A stretch of DNA of 64,000 nucleotides from an uncultured Ruminococcus sp. GTDB lineage: Bacteria > Bacillota > Clostridia > Oscillospirales > Ruminococcaceae. The notes below the pieces were generated by a model, which worked only from the letters and a program-made list of their open reading frames with translations, was not told the DNA's origin and ran no database searches. The translations under genes were made by a program, and so were the position numbers. The number at the start of each line of letters is the position of its first letter. Position 1 is the stretch's first letter. Positions 9,229 to 18,971 of the stretch are shown here, in pieces. Location: positions 1 to 64,000 of the forward strand of contig NZ_CAMYUE010000013.1 of the NCBI RefSeq assembly GCF_947301925.1, read 5' to 3'.

Positions 9229-10394
9229 TAGCATTCACCTAAAGCATTAATCAAAAATGAAATGGAATGATCCCTTTTGCTGGCAACCAATTTGTTAACG
9301 TGTTCGTAATTGATGTCTGACAAAGAGAACTCATCCACAGTAGCATCGTTTCGAACAAGCCGATCTTGAAGTTCCCACATATTGAGTATATTATCTATCC
9401 GAGAATTCCTAGAATTTTTGCTTCCAATCTTTGTTCTGTAAAAAACGTAGAACTGTTTATTGTTTATTACTGAAAAAGCCACTCCATGGAAAGAGTCAGT
9501 AAGTATATATTTGGCGTTTCGGATAAGATTAATAAAGTCATTAGGCCCTTTACCAGTTATTATTTCATCTGCATAACTGAGGTCAATATCCGATACACTT
9601 TCTGTACTAAGAATAGATACTAGTTTCAGCCCTTGTTTATTTGCAAAATCTCTAGCCAACTCTTTATGCCTTTTTGTTGCTCCAAGAAAATAACATAGGA
9701 TGTAATCACCAGCTACAATTTGCTGCTCTGGAATAAATTCTTTCCATTCATCCCCTGTAAACAAATAAGTCGGATCAACTACAACTTCAACCGGAATATT
9801 GCAGATGTCCTGAATTATTCTTTTTCCCTGTTCTTCTCTCACACTTAGATAATTGATTCTTTTCCAGAACTGTGCTGCGCTACTTCTGCAATAGAAAGGA
9901 TACGATGAGACTCCCAAACTAGTTGCATATGAAATCTTATTAGTTGAATCTGGAACGAATCTTAATGTAGTGAAATTGCCAAATGCAGCATCAGGGGGCC
10001 AGATTTGGTCGCTTCCAATTAGCACACCATCATATTCTTTCCCGGCTTCTTCAAGAGCCGCAATCCCATTTATAACTCTACGGTTAGTAAGACTGGATTC
10101 TATAAACTTATTAGAAACTTTTTTTCGATCTGAAATATTATTTTTGTGCACTTCGTCTAAGATTTCAGCCTTATTCTGCTTTTTCTTCTTTATTCTCTTC
10201 AAGATCTCATCCGCTGCATAAACAGGGAGCCATGGGGTAAATCGAATGTGTTTATAACTCGTCCTTGTGTACTCAAGAATCTCTGTCTTAAAGCCTTGCC
10301 TTTCGATAAATTTCTGAGTGGCATAAGCTTGTAAAAGCATTCCATAATTGACACCACGATAAGCGAGAATTAGGCCAAGTTTCTTTTGTTCCAT
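9228..10394 (-). CDS. Polysaccharide pyruvyl transferase family protein
   Basis: About 388 residues, of the CsaB/WcaK-type family that adds ketal-linked pyruvate from phosphoenolpyruvate to sugars, giving acidic decorations. Supporting blocks are LGLILAYRGVNYGMLLQAYA at the N-terminus, DGVLIGSDQIWPP in the middle and ILTDSFHGVAFSVINNKQF near the C-terminus. The open frame reaches 10415, but AAAGAGGT fits the ATG at 10394. It couples by TAATG to the next gene. Family assignment is firm; pyruvylation of this polymer is inference. Confidence 0.87.
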   Translation of the reverse strand: MEQKKLGLILAYRGVNYGMLLQAYATQKFIERQGFKTEILEYTRTSYKHIRFTPWLPVYAADEILKRIKKKKQNKAEILDEVHKNNISDRKKVSNKFIESSLTNRRVINGIAALEEAGKEYDGVLIGSDQIWPPDAAFGNFTTLRFVPDSTNKISYATSLGVSSYPFYCRSSAAQFWKRINYLSVREEQGKRIIQDICNIPVEVVVDPTYLFTGDEWKEFIPEQQIVAGDYILCYFLGATKRHKELARDFANKQGLKLVSILSTESVSDIDLSYADEIITGKGPNDFINLIRNAKYILTDSFHGVAFSVINNKQFYVFYRTKIGSKNSRNSRIDNILNMWELQDRLVRNDATVDEFSLSDINYEHVNKLVASKRDHSISFLINALGEC

Positions 10395-10398
10395 CAAA

Positions 10399-10941
10399 TT
10401 ATACCTCTTTACCATTTCTAAATTTTACTACTCTTCCTGGGTTTCCTACTACAATCGCATAGTCTGGGACGTCTTTGGATACTACTGTACTTCCACCAAT
10501 AACAACACCATTACCAATATGCACACCTGGAAGGATCATTACTCGACTGCCTATCCAAACATCGTTTCCGATATAAACTGGTTTCTCATCAGTGTTCCCT
10601 TGATATTTTATAGGTTTTGTTAGATCTGAATAATTATGATTTACTGTCCAAATCTGGCAATCTGGCCCCATTATGACATAGTCACCAATATGACATTCAC
10701 CAGAAATCTCAGCTCTTATTCCAATCCCGGAATTATTGCCGATACAAACTTTCGAGGAAAACTTGCTTCCTTTGCAGATATTTACGTTTGATCCGCATTC
10801 TGTAAGAATTAGTTTACCGCACATATACCTAAACTTTGTAGAGATTTTTCCCAGAAATCTAATAGGGCAAACATGCGAAGGAAGGTATCTTCCAATTCCA
10901 TAGAACAGAATAATGCCTATATATTTTTTTATTATTTTCAT
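10399..10941 (-). CDS. Acyltransferase of the left-handed beta-helix (hexapeptide) family
   Basis: A 180-residue trimeric-type O-acetyltransferase. Hexapeptide repeats run from about residue 65 to 165, including [32 protein letters not shown] and [13 protein letters not shown], which is the typical WcaF/Maa C-terminal block. The catalytic-type His lies in WTVNHNYSD near residue 120. AGAGGA precedes ATG 10941. Its gene overlaps the Wzy-like gene by four bases. Likely role: cytoplasmic transfer of an acetyl group from acetyl-CoA to a sugar of the repeat unit. Confidence 0.88.
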   Translation of the reverse strand: MKIIKKYIGIILFYGIGRYLPSHVCPIRFLGKISTKFRYMCGKLILTECGSNVNICKGSKFSSKVCIGNNSGIGIRAEISGECHIGDYVIMGPDCQIWTVNHNYSDLTKPIKYQGNTDEKPVYIGNDVWIGSRVMILPGVHIGNGVVIGGSTVVSKDVPDYAIVVGNPGRVVKFRNGKEV

Positions 10942-12197
10942 ATTGCATCCTCTCGCATCAACTCATTTTGCAATTTGGTTCTATTTAGTAAAATAGCTGT
11001 TGCAATAAAAGAAAGGCTTAGATAGAAGTAGAAATCGTAAATCATTACAACAGCAAATCCAGAAACAAACAAACCTAGAAGATAAATCAGTACCACTTTA
11101 TCCAAGTACAGTTCGCGATTATTCAACTGCACTTCGGAACGATTATTTATTAGTCTTACTATTAACTCCTTTGTTGCTTTAACCAATCCAATAATCATTA
11201 TCAAAGCACCAATGATGCCAGTACATGAAATTGTTTCATAAAAAAGGGAATGAGAGTATACACCTTGCAAATAAGTGATTCCGCCAATACCTACGCCAAA
11301 AACTGGATTTTTTTTGAACTGTTCTAGTGCAAATGCATGATAACGTGCTCTTGCAGCGTCTCCGCCTGTCATAGTGCCAACCAATCTTTCACCAAGTATT
11401 GTATTATTCAAGATGTAGATTCTAAGTTCAACGAATGCGGCAGCCCCAGCAATTATGATAATCGAATAAGCAACAAGCCTTCTCCTTGTGTTTTTTTGAT
11501 TGCTATATGGTATTACCCCATAAATGATATTCATTACAATCATAAAAACCATAACGATAAATCCACGACGTGATGCAGATTGTATTTGTATGATAAATAC
11601 AAGAAGCAATGATATCCAGATAATTAGTTTTTGAATCCTATTGTCTGTGTTCCCATATATGTAAAACGCGCAGAAGACAACTAATATAAAGAAACTTGAC
11701 ATTTCATTTGTGTTTAATGATCCTAAACCGATTGCGCCAAGGTAATCTACAACTGTTCCGTGTAGAAGAACATTAATTGCCAAAAGAACAATAGAAAGCC
11801 AAGTGATGAATAGAACCTTTTTAAATCTGTTGTCTCTTGAGATGCAAAACAAGAGAATAGATAATCCTGTCAAACAGTATTCGATCATTCTAATTCCGAT
11901 ATCAATGCTTGTACTAATAGAAACGCCAAACGATATACTGAATAAAACTGAGATAAATACAAAAGCTATTATCCAAGAATAGAATGTCTTTTTCCCTTTT
12001 ATAACACCGGAAATCAAGTGTACAATACCAAATAAAATACAAATGGTATTTAATACCAGCATTGCGCTATTTATAGTTATTACACTATATTGAAAAAAAA
12101 AGGCGTACATCAGCAAGAGAACTATTGAAATTTCCCATAATGATGGGAGTTTTAAATGACTAATGCCGACCTTATTTCTATTACTTTCATTTGTCAT
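10938..12197 (-). CDS. O-antigen ligase/polymerase (Wzy-like) membrane protein
   Basis: A 419-residue polytopic protein with about 10-12 hydrophobic segments and a large loop around residues 265-320 containing [20 protein letters not shown] and [20 protein letters not shown], the usual layout of Wzy polymerases and WaaL ligases (the O-antigen_lig family). It would polymerise flipped repeat units on the outer face of the membrane. It overlaps the acyltransferase by four bases (ATGA). Only one polymerase candidate exists in the cluster, although there are two flippases. Confidence 0.85.
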   Translation of the reverse strand: MTNESNRNKVGISHLKLPSLWEISIVLLLMYAFFFQYSVITINSAMLVLNTICILFGIVHLISGVIKGKKTFYSWIIAFVFISVLFSISFGVSISTSIDIGIRMIEYCLTGLSILLFCISRDNRFKKVLFITWLSIVLLAINVLLHGTVVDYLGAIGLGSLNTNEMSSFFILVVFCAFYIYGNTDNRIQKLIIWISLLLVFIIQIQSASRRGFIVMVFMIVMNIIYGVIPYSNQKNTRRRLVAYSIIIIAGAAAFVELRIYILNNTILGERLVGTMTGGDAARARYHAFALEQFKKNPVFGVGIGGITYLQGVYSHSLFYETISCTGIIGALIMIIGLVKATKELIVRLINNRSEVQLNNRELYLDKVVLIYLLGLFVSGFAVVMIYDFYFYLSLSFIATAILLNRTKLQNELMREDAI

Positions 12198-12200
12198 TGA

Positions 12201-12794
12201 TTAGTTACTCCTTGAATTATGATCCTTTGCATAGATTTCTGTGGCTCTAATCAGATGTAAACTGGAATCCTTATCACTTATTTTTTTGGCTGGTATACCA
12301 CCGACTGTAATTCCTGATTCTTCAACATTACCTATAACAACAGCATTAGCTCCAACAACAACGTTATTTGCAATATAACCGCCACCGATAATTTTAGCAC
12401 CGGGGCCAATGTAAACATTGTTTCCTATTTGTTTAGCATCTGGGTTTCCGCTACTTGCTCCGATATTGACTCCGGCATGAATCTTGCAGTTCTCTCCGAT
12501 AATAGCATTACTCGAAATAATTAATGTGCCGTAATGAGGAAGGCAGAGACCCGGTCCTATTTTATTAATTGGAATGGTAAACCCGCATTTCTCAGAAATT
12601 CTTTTGAAACGGATGTGCCATAATGGACTCATTATTCTTTTCATGATTCCGGTTTGATTATACCAAAATTCATAATGTCTCAAGCAATGGAGAAACCAGT
12701 ATGTGATATCCCATGGTTTTGCTTTTCCTTTTTTGCTCATAGCTATTCGATCGCATTCAAGATAGTAATTCAAATCTTGCTTTGTCTGTATCAT
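12201..12794 (-). CDS. Serine acetyltransferase-like hexapeptide acyltransferase
   Basis: A 197-residue protein with a helical N-terminus and a C-terminal left-handed beta helix (PHYGTLIISSNAIIGENCKI, IGNNVYIGPGAKIIGG, VVGANAVVIGN, GIPAKKISD). This is the layout of CysE-type and capsule-linked acetyltransferases. The position between a polymerase and a glycosyltransferase, with overlapping ends, argues for sugar O-acetylation rather than cysteine synthesis. It starts at ATG 12794 and overlaps the upstream gene by four bases. Confidence 0.85.
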   Translation of the reverse strand: MIQTKQDLNYYLECDRIAMSKKGKAKPWDITYWFLHCLRHYEFWYNQTGIMKRIMSPLWHIRFKRISEKCGFTIPINKIGPGLCLPHYGTLIISSNAIIGENCKIHAGVNIGASSGNPDAKQIGNNVYIGPGAKIIGGGYIANNVVVGANAVVIGNVEESGITVGGIPAKKISDKDSSLHLIRATEIYAKDHNSRSN

Positions 12795-13951
12795 ATTTTT
12801 CCATAATCCTTTATGAAGTTAAGTATTCTATCAGCTCTCTGGCCAATCTCAAATTCTTTTGCTTTTTCTAAAGATTGCTTACTTAATTCTTCTCTTATTT
12901 CTGAGTGTTCCTTCAGCTTCTCAATTGCATGTTTGATATCTTCTACAGAATTTGGATCAATCCGTATTGAATTAGTATCATCTAAAGCATCATCATTAAA
13001 TGGAAGGTCTGATGAAATAATAGGGCAACCACAAGCCATAGCTTCAACAATTGCATTACAAGATCCTTCGCTTAATGTTGGGAGACAAAATACATCTATT
13101 GCATTCAAAAAATCACTTACAACTTCATGATTTAGCGCTTTACAGAACAAGACTTTTTCGCCTGCAGGTGGATTATTGCCTCTACCGGCAAAAGCAACAT
13201 ATGCTCCATCTATTTGGTTTACTGCTTCAAGGAGTCTCTTGTCGCCTTTACGTTCGATAAATCCTCCAACAAATCCAACAATAAACTTGTCTTGTGGCAA
13301 TCCAAGTATCTTCCTGCATTCAGACATATTCTTTTTATAGAACAGCTTCAAATCCGTTGAGTTTGGTGCCGTGATAATTGGCACACCCTTTGCAATCCCA
13401 AGATCACGAAGTTCCTTAGTATTCTTGCTGGACACAGAGATAATACCAGTCAGCCATTTAAGCTGCTCTTCTTTGGGGTATCCGTACGTTTGCCTTACCT
13501 GTGTCTCGAAATCACATTCCCCATAGGCTATGAAGGAAGGAATCCCCAAATACTTACCCACACGAACTGCGGCCAATCCACCATATAGGAAGAAGTGACC
13601 ATATACAAAATCAAACTTCTTATTGATTTTCTTGACTGTCTTCATTACGCTATATTCAAACCATTTTTCCGACAGTTTCTCCGTATTAAAACTTCCTATT
13701 TGCTTTGAAGAAGCAGAGATATACCGAGGATAGTAAACGATTATTTTAGATCCATTTGCCGTCTTGTGAATTGTTTTATATTTTATATTCTTAACACTGC
13801 TCCTATATTTGGTTAAAGGAATAGGGGAAATGACAGTACAGTCAACGCCCATATCTGCCATTGCAAAAATTAAATTCTGAAAAAAAACATTCCTATAAGG
13901 ATTCACAGCATTTGGATACATACCGACAAAAAGAGCACTGATAGTTTTCAT
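12791..13951 (-). CDS. Glycosyltransferase family 4
   Basis: A 386-residue GT-B glycosyltransferase. The C-terminal half contains FIVGFVGGFIERKGDKRLLEA and the donor-binding block LPTLSEGSCNAIVEAMACGCPII, where the glutamates of the E-x7-E motif are visible. The N-terminal half, MKTISALFVGMYPNAVNPYR, is the acceptor domain. It acts in the cytoplasm on the lipid-linked intermediate. Gene spacing to the next open frame is only three bases. Linkage and donor are unknown. Confidence 0.92.
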   Translation of the reverse strand: MKTISALFVGMYPNAVNPYRNVFFQNLIFAMADMGVDCTVISPIPLTKYRSSVKNIKYKTIHKTANGSKIIVYYPRYISASSKQIGSFNTEKLSEKWFEYSVMKTVKKINKKFDFVYGHFFLYGGLAAVRVGKYLGIPSFIAYGECDFETQVRQTYGYPKEEQLKWLTGIISVSSKNTKELRDLGIAKGVPIITAPNSTDLKLFYKKNMSECRKILGLPQDKFIVGFVGGFIERKGDKRLLEAVNQIDGAYVAFAGRGNNPPAGEKVLFCKALNHEVVSDFLNAIDVFCLPTLSEGSCNAIVEAMACGCPIISSDLPFNDDALDDTNSIRIDPNSVEDIKHAIEKLKEHSEIREELSKQSLEKAKEFEIGQRADRILNFIKDYGKI

Positions 13952-13954
13952 TTT

Positions 13955-15025
13955 TCACCTTCCAAATCTATTAACAAACTCATCAATTCTCTGAATGTAA
14001 TTATCGTCTTCAGAAATGATTTCAGTTAAAGCTGTTTCGCAACTCAGATTAAATAATTCTGGATTTAATGATGTATAATATTGATATAACCTATCTGGCA
14101 AATCTGATGTTGGCTCAACGCTTAATCCAACTTTTAATCGCTGTGTCTCATCAGCTTTATACCCACCATCTTCAACAATTTGAGGAATATGATAAACGAG
14201 CCCATCATAGAAGCGATTTGAAATAGCAAATCTCAATTCGTCTCCGTTTCTACCACCATAGCAATTATTCAAGATAGCTGCGTTCTGAATAAGCTTTGCC
14301 TTATCTCGGTTATCATATGCTCCTGTGAAAGTCACATTGGTAATGCCGTTTTCTCTACAGTATTTCTTATATAGTTCTAAATCTGTACCTGCTCCATGAT
14401 AGACTAGAACAAACCGAGGATCATTTTTGAATATGTTAAGGAAATCCTTTTGATAGTCAAAAAATCTTACTGTTCCATTCCAAACAATCTGATACGGTTC
14501 GCTCTTTTTTGTAAAACGATATGGTTCTACCATATCGTTCCGATTGAAATTGTGAGCAATCACATACTCGTGTTCAGGAAGGAAAGTCTTAAATCCTTTC
14601 GATGATACTGCAGTGAAAAAGCTGTCTCCAATAATTTTAGTTTCCACTTTTTTAAAGAAGCCTATATTTTCATAACTATAATCTCGTATATCAAAAATAT
14701 ATTTCTTTTTATGCTTCTTTGCCACATCCCACAGGAGGACACCGCTAAGCGTAGATAAGAAAATTATTCCATCCGGTTTTGAAACCGATAGTTGTTTCTT
14801 TACCCAATTGCGAAAGCCTAAGAAATCAAACAGTTTCTTTGTCTTTCCCAAATCTTCTGCTGACGGGCTGTCATAATATTTATATTCTGATTTTACATTT
14901 AACTTAAGTCCTGCTCGATTCCAAAAAAGAACTTCATATTCCGATTGTGAAAAATCCAATCTATCCGTGTATCTGGAAAGATAAGGGCAGTATCTTATAT
15001 CTCCGCAAAAGATAATGCTTATCAT
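13955..15025 (-). CDS. Probable GT-B glycosyltransferase
   Basis: A 356-residue protein with a weak GT4-like signature: an N-terminal Rossmann-type half (MISIIFCGDIRYCPYLSRYT), a central block with FDYQKDFLNIF and RFVLVYHGAGTDLELYKKYC, and a C-terminal region resembling capsular glycosyltransferases (GLVYHIPQIVEDGGYKADE). The classic E-x7-E motif is not obvious, so it is more divergent than its neighbour at 12791. The operon context supports a sugar-transfer role; confidence in the exact family is moderate. Confidence 0.7.
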   Translation of the reverse strand: MISIIFCGDIRYCPYLSRYTDRLDFSQSEYEVLFWNRAGLKLNVKSEYKYYDSPSAEDLGKTKKLFDFLGFRNWVKKQLSVSKPDGIIFLSTLSGVLLWDVAKKHKKKYIFDIRDYSYENIGFFKKVETKIIGDSFFTAVSSKGFKTFLPEHEYVIAHNFNRNDMVEPYRFTKKSEPYQIVWNGTVRFFDYQKDFLNIFKNDPRFVLVYHGAGTDLELYKKYCRENGITNVTFTGAYDNRDKAKLIQNAAILNNCYGGRNGDELRFAISNRFYDGLVYHIPQIVEDGGYKADETQRLKVGLSVEPTSDLPDRLYQYYTSLNPELFNLSCETALTEIISEDDNYIQRIDEFVNRFGR

Positions 15026-15035
15026 AGTAATACCT

Positions 15036-15935
15036 CTATTTTTTTTGTGAAATAAGACAACTTATATCTAATTGCTTTCCCCACAATAGGTCATATTTAT
15101 CTGGATTGAATGGCATCATTCCGCCACTTGGGGTGAAAGTAAGTTCAGCAAAGTAATATGTATTGTTTGCCAAGAAAAAATCTACTCGTACAAAAGGAAA
15201 ATCCTTACAAAGAATTCTTGCATCTTTCTTCATGTCGTCAAAAAAAGGTGGCAGTTCATTCAAATCCATTGGAGCATAATCATTTCTTATTAATGGCATC
15301 TTTTTTCCATTAAGGTAGAAGAAACCGATTTGTGCTTGGCGATCATGAACAAGGTCACTTGAAACATACATATATTTAGGTTCACCATTAAAGCAAAAAA
15401 ATTTATAATCAATAATCTTTTCACCAAGATATTCCTCACAAGTTATAATATGAGGTTTTATTTTTGAGTAATGAAGTTCAATATTGTAAGCACCAAAATC
15501 TTCCTTCATCCACTTGTTGAGTTGCTTTATGGCTGCAACCTTATCAAATTTACTTTTATCCGCACAAAGAATGTTATATGCGCAACCATGATTGCACTTC
15601 AGCACAAACTTGTCAGGAAGCTTTTCCCATTCAATATCTTCTGCTTTTTTCCATTTCCCAATTAACGGTACAAGTGTATTTCCTAATCCTTTTTTCTGTA
15701 CATATTTCCTTACGGCATACTTGTCTGCCCCTTGAATAACCAAAGGATTATTTGGATAATCATGTATCTTCAACCACTGAATTTTCTCGTTAAAAGTTTT
15801 AGGGGTTTTGAGGTCAACCTTTTTCTTCAGTATCACATAGGAATATAATTTTGCCATTGTTTCATCAGGAAGAATATAATGAGCAAAAATCTGTCCTTTT
15901 CTACGGATTTTATATATAATCGAGTTTCTCTCCAT
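15036..15935 (-). CDS. TupA-like ATP-grasp protein (capsule glycosyltransferase-like)
   Basis: A 299-residue member of the TupA-like ATPgrasp family found in capsule and teichuronopeptide loci. Typical blocks are LKTPKTFNEKIQWLKIHD near residue 42, ADKYAVRKYVQKKGL, PDKFVLKCNHGCAYNI, a central EEYLGEKIIDYKFFCFNGEP and the C-terminal FVRVDFFLANNTYYFAELTF. The ATP-grasp fold normally joins a carboxylate to an amine or hydroxyl, so it could attach an amino acid to a uronic acid in the polymer. An alanine racemase lies directly upstream, which makes that idea more interesting. The activity remains inference. Confidence 0.8.
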   Translation of the reverse strand: MERNSIIYKIRRKGQIFAHYILPDETMAKLYSYVILKKKVDLKTPKTFNEKIQWLKIHDYPNNPLVIQGADKYAVRKYVQKKGLGNTLVPLIGKWKKAEDIEWEKLPDKFVLKCNHGCAYNILCADKSKFDKVAAIKQLNKWMKEDFGAYNIELHYSKIKPHIITCEEYLGEKIIDYKFFCFNGEPKYMYVSSDLVHDRQAQIGFFYLNGKKMPLIRNDYAPMDLNELPPFFDDMKKDARILCKDFPFVRVDFFLANNTYYFAELTFTPSGGMMPFNPDKYDLLWGKQLDISCLISQKK

Positions 15936-15939
15936 CTTA

Positions 15940-17130
15940 TTAATTTCTCCTAACTATATTGTCCGTAATTGCAACAGTCTGTCCATCACGCTTGTAGACC
16001 CTTGGTACGCGTTCACCGAGCGCACAAACTATTTCGTAATTGATTGTTTGATTGGAAGATGCTATGTGATCTACAGACGTTTGACCTTCTGTTCCATACA
16101 CGGTAACTTTACTATTAACTGCAACATCATATATATCAGTTACGTCAATCATACACTGATCCATGCATACACGGCCAATGATTGGAGCCAACTTTCCTTC
16201 AACTTCTACAACCATATGGTTTCGATAATTAGATCTCCACAATCCGTCAGCATACCCAACGGGGATGGTTGCCACCTTCATTTCACGATCCGCCTTAAAC
16301 TCTCTTCCATAACTGATGCAGTCTCCAGCGTGGACAGTTTTTATATGGTCTATAATGGTTTTAAACGTTAAAACGGGCCGAAGATTGCCTGGATTATGAA
16401 GTGCATTGGATGGTTGTAGCCCATATAGAACTATTCCTGCCCTCACCATATTCAAATGCATCTCTGGGTAATCGAAAATCCCAGCATTGTTTGAGCAATG
16501 TCGGATGGTGAAGCTGATACCTTTGGCTTCTAAATAGCTAATTGAATGCATAAACCTGTTAAACTGGCAAAGAGTATATTCTTTTCCTCCCTCTCCCTCG
16601 TCAGCTGATGCAAAGTGAGTAAAGATTCCCTCTACTTTCAACCCAGACAAATAACATATCTCAGCTGCTTTATCCAGTTCACTATCGACGTATTGGAAAC
16701 CGATGCGCCCCATACCAGAATCGATCTTTAGATGAATAACAACATCAACACCTTGCTCAACTGCATTGTCAGAAAGAGTTTTACCATAATCGTAAGAAAA
16801 ACCACACTGAGTGATTCTCTGATATGCAAGTTGAGCTGCACAGCGTGGGTCGGTATACCCGAGAATCAATATAGGTATGGTCACGTCTGCATTTCTCAAT
16901 TGGATAGCTTCTTCGATATTTGAAACAGCAAGATAATCCGCTTTCATGCTTTCATAAAACCTAGAAAGCTGAACTGATCCATGGCCATATCCATTTGCCT
17001 TCACAACACAACAAATCTTTGTTTCTGGCTTTAACTGTTCACGGATAATGTTGTAATTATGTTCTGCCGCATCTAAATCTATATTTGCCCATGTTCTTTT
17101 TTGAAATGGCTGAAGTTTCAATACAGTCAC
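15940..17130 (-). CDS. alr: Alanine racemase
   Basis: A 396-residue fold-type III PLP racemase. The PLP lysine lies in VVKANGYGHG (K44), the second catalytic tyrosine region in VRAGIVLYGLQPS, and the C-terminal domain ends with CMDQCMIDVTD and CALGERVPRVY. It interconverts L- and D-alanine in the cytoplasm. Its place inside a polysaccharide operon, four bases from the TupA-like ATP-grasp gene, suggests a dedicated supply of D-alanine (or another D-amino acid) for polymer decoration. It could also be simply the cell's housekeeping Alr; whether a second copy exists elsewhere cannot be seen. Confidence 0.93.
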   Translation of the reverse strand: MTVLKLQPFQKRTWANIDLDAAEHNYNIIREQLKPETKICCVVKANGYGHGSVQLSRFYESMKADYLAVSNIEEAIQLRNADVTIPILILGYTDPRCAAQLAYQRITQCGFSYDYGKTLSDNAVEQGVDVVIHLKIDSGMGRIGFQYVDSELDKAAEICYLSGLKVEGIFTHFASADEGEGGKEYTLCQFNRFMHSISYLEAKGISFTIRHCSNNAGIFDYPEMHLNMVRAGIVLYGLQPSNALHNPGNLRPVLTFKTIIDHIKTVHAGDCISYGREFKADREMKVATIPVGYADGLWRSNYRNHMVVEVEGKLAPIIGRVCMDQCMIDVTDIYDVAVNSKVTVYGTEGQTSVDHIASSNQTINYEIVCALGERVPRVYKRDGQTVAITDNIVRRN

Positions 17131-17133
17131 CTC

Positions 17134-17910
17134 TTAAATAGTCTTCTCATAATTTCGCTTCTTCTGTAAACCATACCACATATTTCGGCAGGCGAACCAA
17201 AGAGCAATCGCTCCCGGCTTCTCATCACACATATGAAACAAATCATAATGGCTACGAAGCTTCTTACTCAGTTTATCATGGCTTATGCTCTTCTTACGCA
17301 CTCTGTACTTTGCAAGATTCTTCTTAACAAGATAACACTTGGCATCAGGATCTTTATGAAACAGTTGCAGTCGAATAGCATAGTCATTATTCTTCTTAAT
17401 ATCCCTGATCTGAATCAAACCGAAATGCTTTGCGCTATACATCATAGTCAACTGACCGATGTAATCATAGTTGTACATTCTTCTTTTATCGACCACTTTA
17501 GGACCGGAAACATATATGTTCAGCGGTTTGTCTTCTTCATCTATCTTCTCATATTCATGATAAGAGAACACCAAGCCACGCTTTTTCATGAACTTAATCT
17601 GAGTCATCAGTTTGTCCAGTGTCCACAAATCATCTGAATCAAGGAAAGCAATCCATTCGCCTTGCGCCTCACGCATTGCCCGATTTCGTGTTAATGCAGC
17701 TCCGCTGTTCTTCTCGTTTTTGAAATACTTGATACGTTTATCAGCTAAAAACGGCTTGACCACATCGTCCGTATTATCTGTAGAGCAATCATCAACAATG
17801 AGCAATTCCCAGTTCTTATAGGTTTGATCAATTACACACTGTATCGATTCTGCAATGAAATTTGCTGTATTCCACGATGGCATAATAATTGAAACTAATC
17901 CATCAATCAT
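17134..17910 (-). CDS. Glycosyltransferase family 2 (short)
   Basis: A 258-residue GT-A glycosyltransferase. It has LVSIIMPSWNTANFIAESIQ at the N-terminus, LLIVDDCSTDNTDDV, NSGAALTRNRAMREAQGEWI and the DxD-type IAFLDSDDLW near residue 90. Its length matches the compact TuaG-like subgroup. It abuts the upstream VanZ/sugar-transferase gene with a one-base overlap at 17910. It probably adds the second or third sugar of the repeat unit, since it directly follows the initiating transferase. Confidence 0.9.
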   Translation of the reverse strand: MIDGLVSIIMPSWNTANFIAESIQCVIDQTYKNWELLIVDDCSTDNTDDVVKPFLADKRIKYFKNEKNSGAALTRNRAMREAQGEWIAFLDSDDLWTLDKLMTQIKFMKKRGLVFSYHEYEKIDEEDKPLNIYVSGPKVVDKRRMYNYDYIGQLTMMYSAKHFGLIQIRDIKKNNDYAIRLQLFHKDPDAKCYLVKKNLAKYRVRKKSISHDKLSKKLRSHYDLFHMCDEKPGAIALWFACRNMWYGLQKKRNYEKTI

Positions 17911-18971
17911 CAGTTATAATCCTTTCCTAAAACCGCAGCTACCGTACGAAACATCGTCAAAATCTCACGTAGAAATCTGAACCTTCTTACTGATTCTAAA
18001 TTCCATACCATCTTAGCTGGTAGTACCTGTTCTATATAAACCTTATCTACATCGTCAGCGGCGGATAATAGCGAATATTCATCCTTATATCTAATACTTG
18101 CCTCCGACGTTATTCCAGCCGGCATCAGTAATGTAGCATAGAATTCAGGTTTGTACTTCTTTACATATTTAGTAACTTCTGGTCTTGTCCCAACAAAACT
18201 CATGTCACCATTTATAACATCAAACACCTGTGGGAGCTCATCCAAGCGAAGATTCCGAAGTTTAGCACCTACCTTTGTCACTCTACTATCATTGCTTACA
18301 GTAACTGATGTACCAATCTTATCAGCATTTGACACCATAGTTCTGAACTTATGAATCTTAAACTTTTTTCCATAAGTAGTCACTCGTTCTTGTTTATAAA
18401 ACACAGGTCCTTTAGAATCCATCTTTATTAATATAGCAATAATCGCCATAGGAATCACAGTAGCAATCAAAGCCATAATAGCAACACACAAATCAAACGC
18501 TCTTTTCAGCCCAAGCTGAAAACGTTTTTTATTCAATTTATCCCAATAAGGCCTTACCTCCGGTGTTCTCATAAACTCCGGCAACTCTTCCCAACGTCTT
18601 AACACTCCATTACCTACCCTTAGTTTATTTCTAATATAAACGCCTATCGCCGTGCCAATTGTATTATTTAAAACATCATCAACTTCACAGTACCCAAGTC
18701 GAATGAAATACTGCGCTGTTTCAATTCCACACGAAAGAAGAAAGCCAACAACAACTCCTTTTCGACCGCCAATAATGAAACCAAGCGGAACGAAAAAAAC
18801 AATGTTTTTGAGGATATCCCCCCACATTTGATTCTTTAGTTCCCAGAACAAACCATAAAAAATATGATATGGATAAACTGACCGATCCCATAACGTCATG
18901 CGAAAAATAAAACAGATATAAAGAACAGCAGCAATAATACGAATACTACTTGAACTTACCCTCTTCCGCAT
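17910..18971 (-). CDS. VanZ-domain fused to undecaprenyl-phosphate sugar transferase
   Basis: A 353-residue fusion. Residues 1 to about 112 form a VanZ-like membrane domain (FRMTLWDRSVYPYHIFYG, IVFFVPLGFIIGGRKGVV, and ETAQYFIRLGYCEVDDVLNN). From about residue 150 comes a bacterial sugar transferase (polyprenyl phosphoglycosyltransferase) domain: KRAFDLCVAIMALIATVIP is the re-entrant membrane helix, followed by KGPVFYKQERV, FKIHKFRTM, LRLDELPQVFDVINGDMSFVG and the TRPE block. It would start the repeat unit by moving a sugar-1-phosphate onto undecaprenyl phosphate. VanZ domains are otherwise known from glycopeptide resistance; joining the two in one chain is unusual. Confidence 0.88.
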   Translation of the reverse strand: MRKRVSSSSIRIIAAVLYICFIFRMTLWDRSVYPYHIFYGLFWELKNQMWGDILKNIVFFVPLGFIIGGRKGVVVGFLLSCGIETAQYFIRLGYCEVDDVLNNTIGTAIGVYIRNKLRVGNGVLRRWEELPEFMRTPEVRPYWDKLNKKRFQLGLKRAFDLCVAIMALIATVIPMAIIAILIKMDSKGPVFYKQERVTTYGKKFKIHKFRTMVSNADKIGTSVTVSNDSRVTKVGAKLRNLRLDELPQVFDVINGDMSFVGTRPEVTKYVKKYKPEFYATLLMPAGITSEASIRYKDEYSLLSAADDVDKVYIEQVLPAKMVWNLESVRRFRFLREILTMFRTVAAVLGKDYN

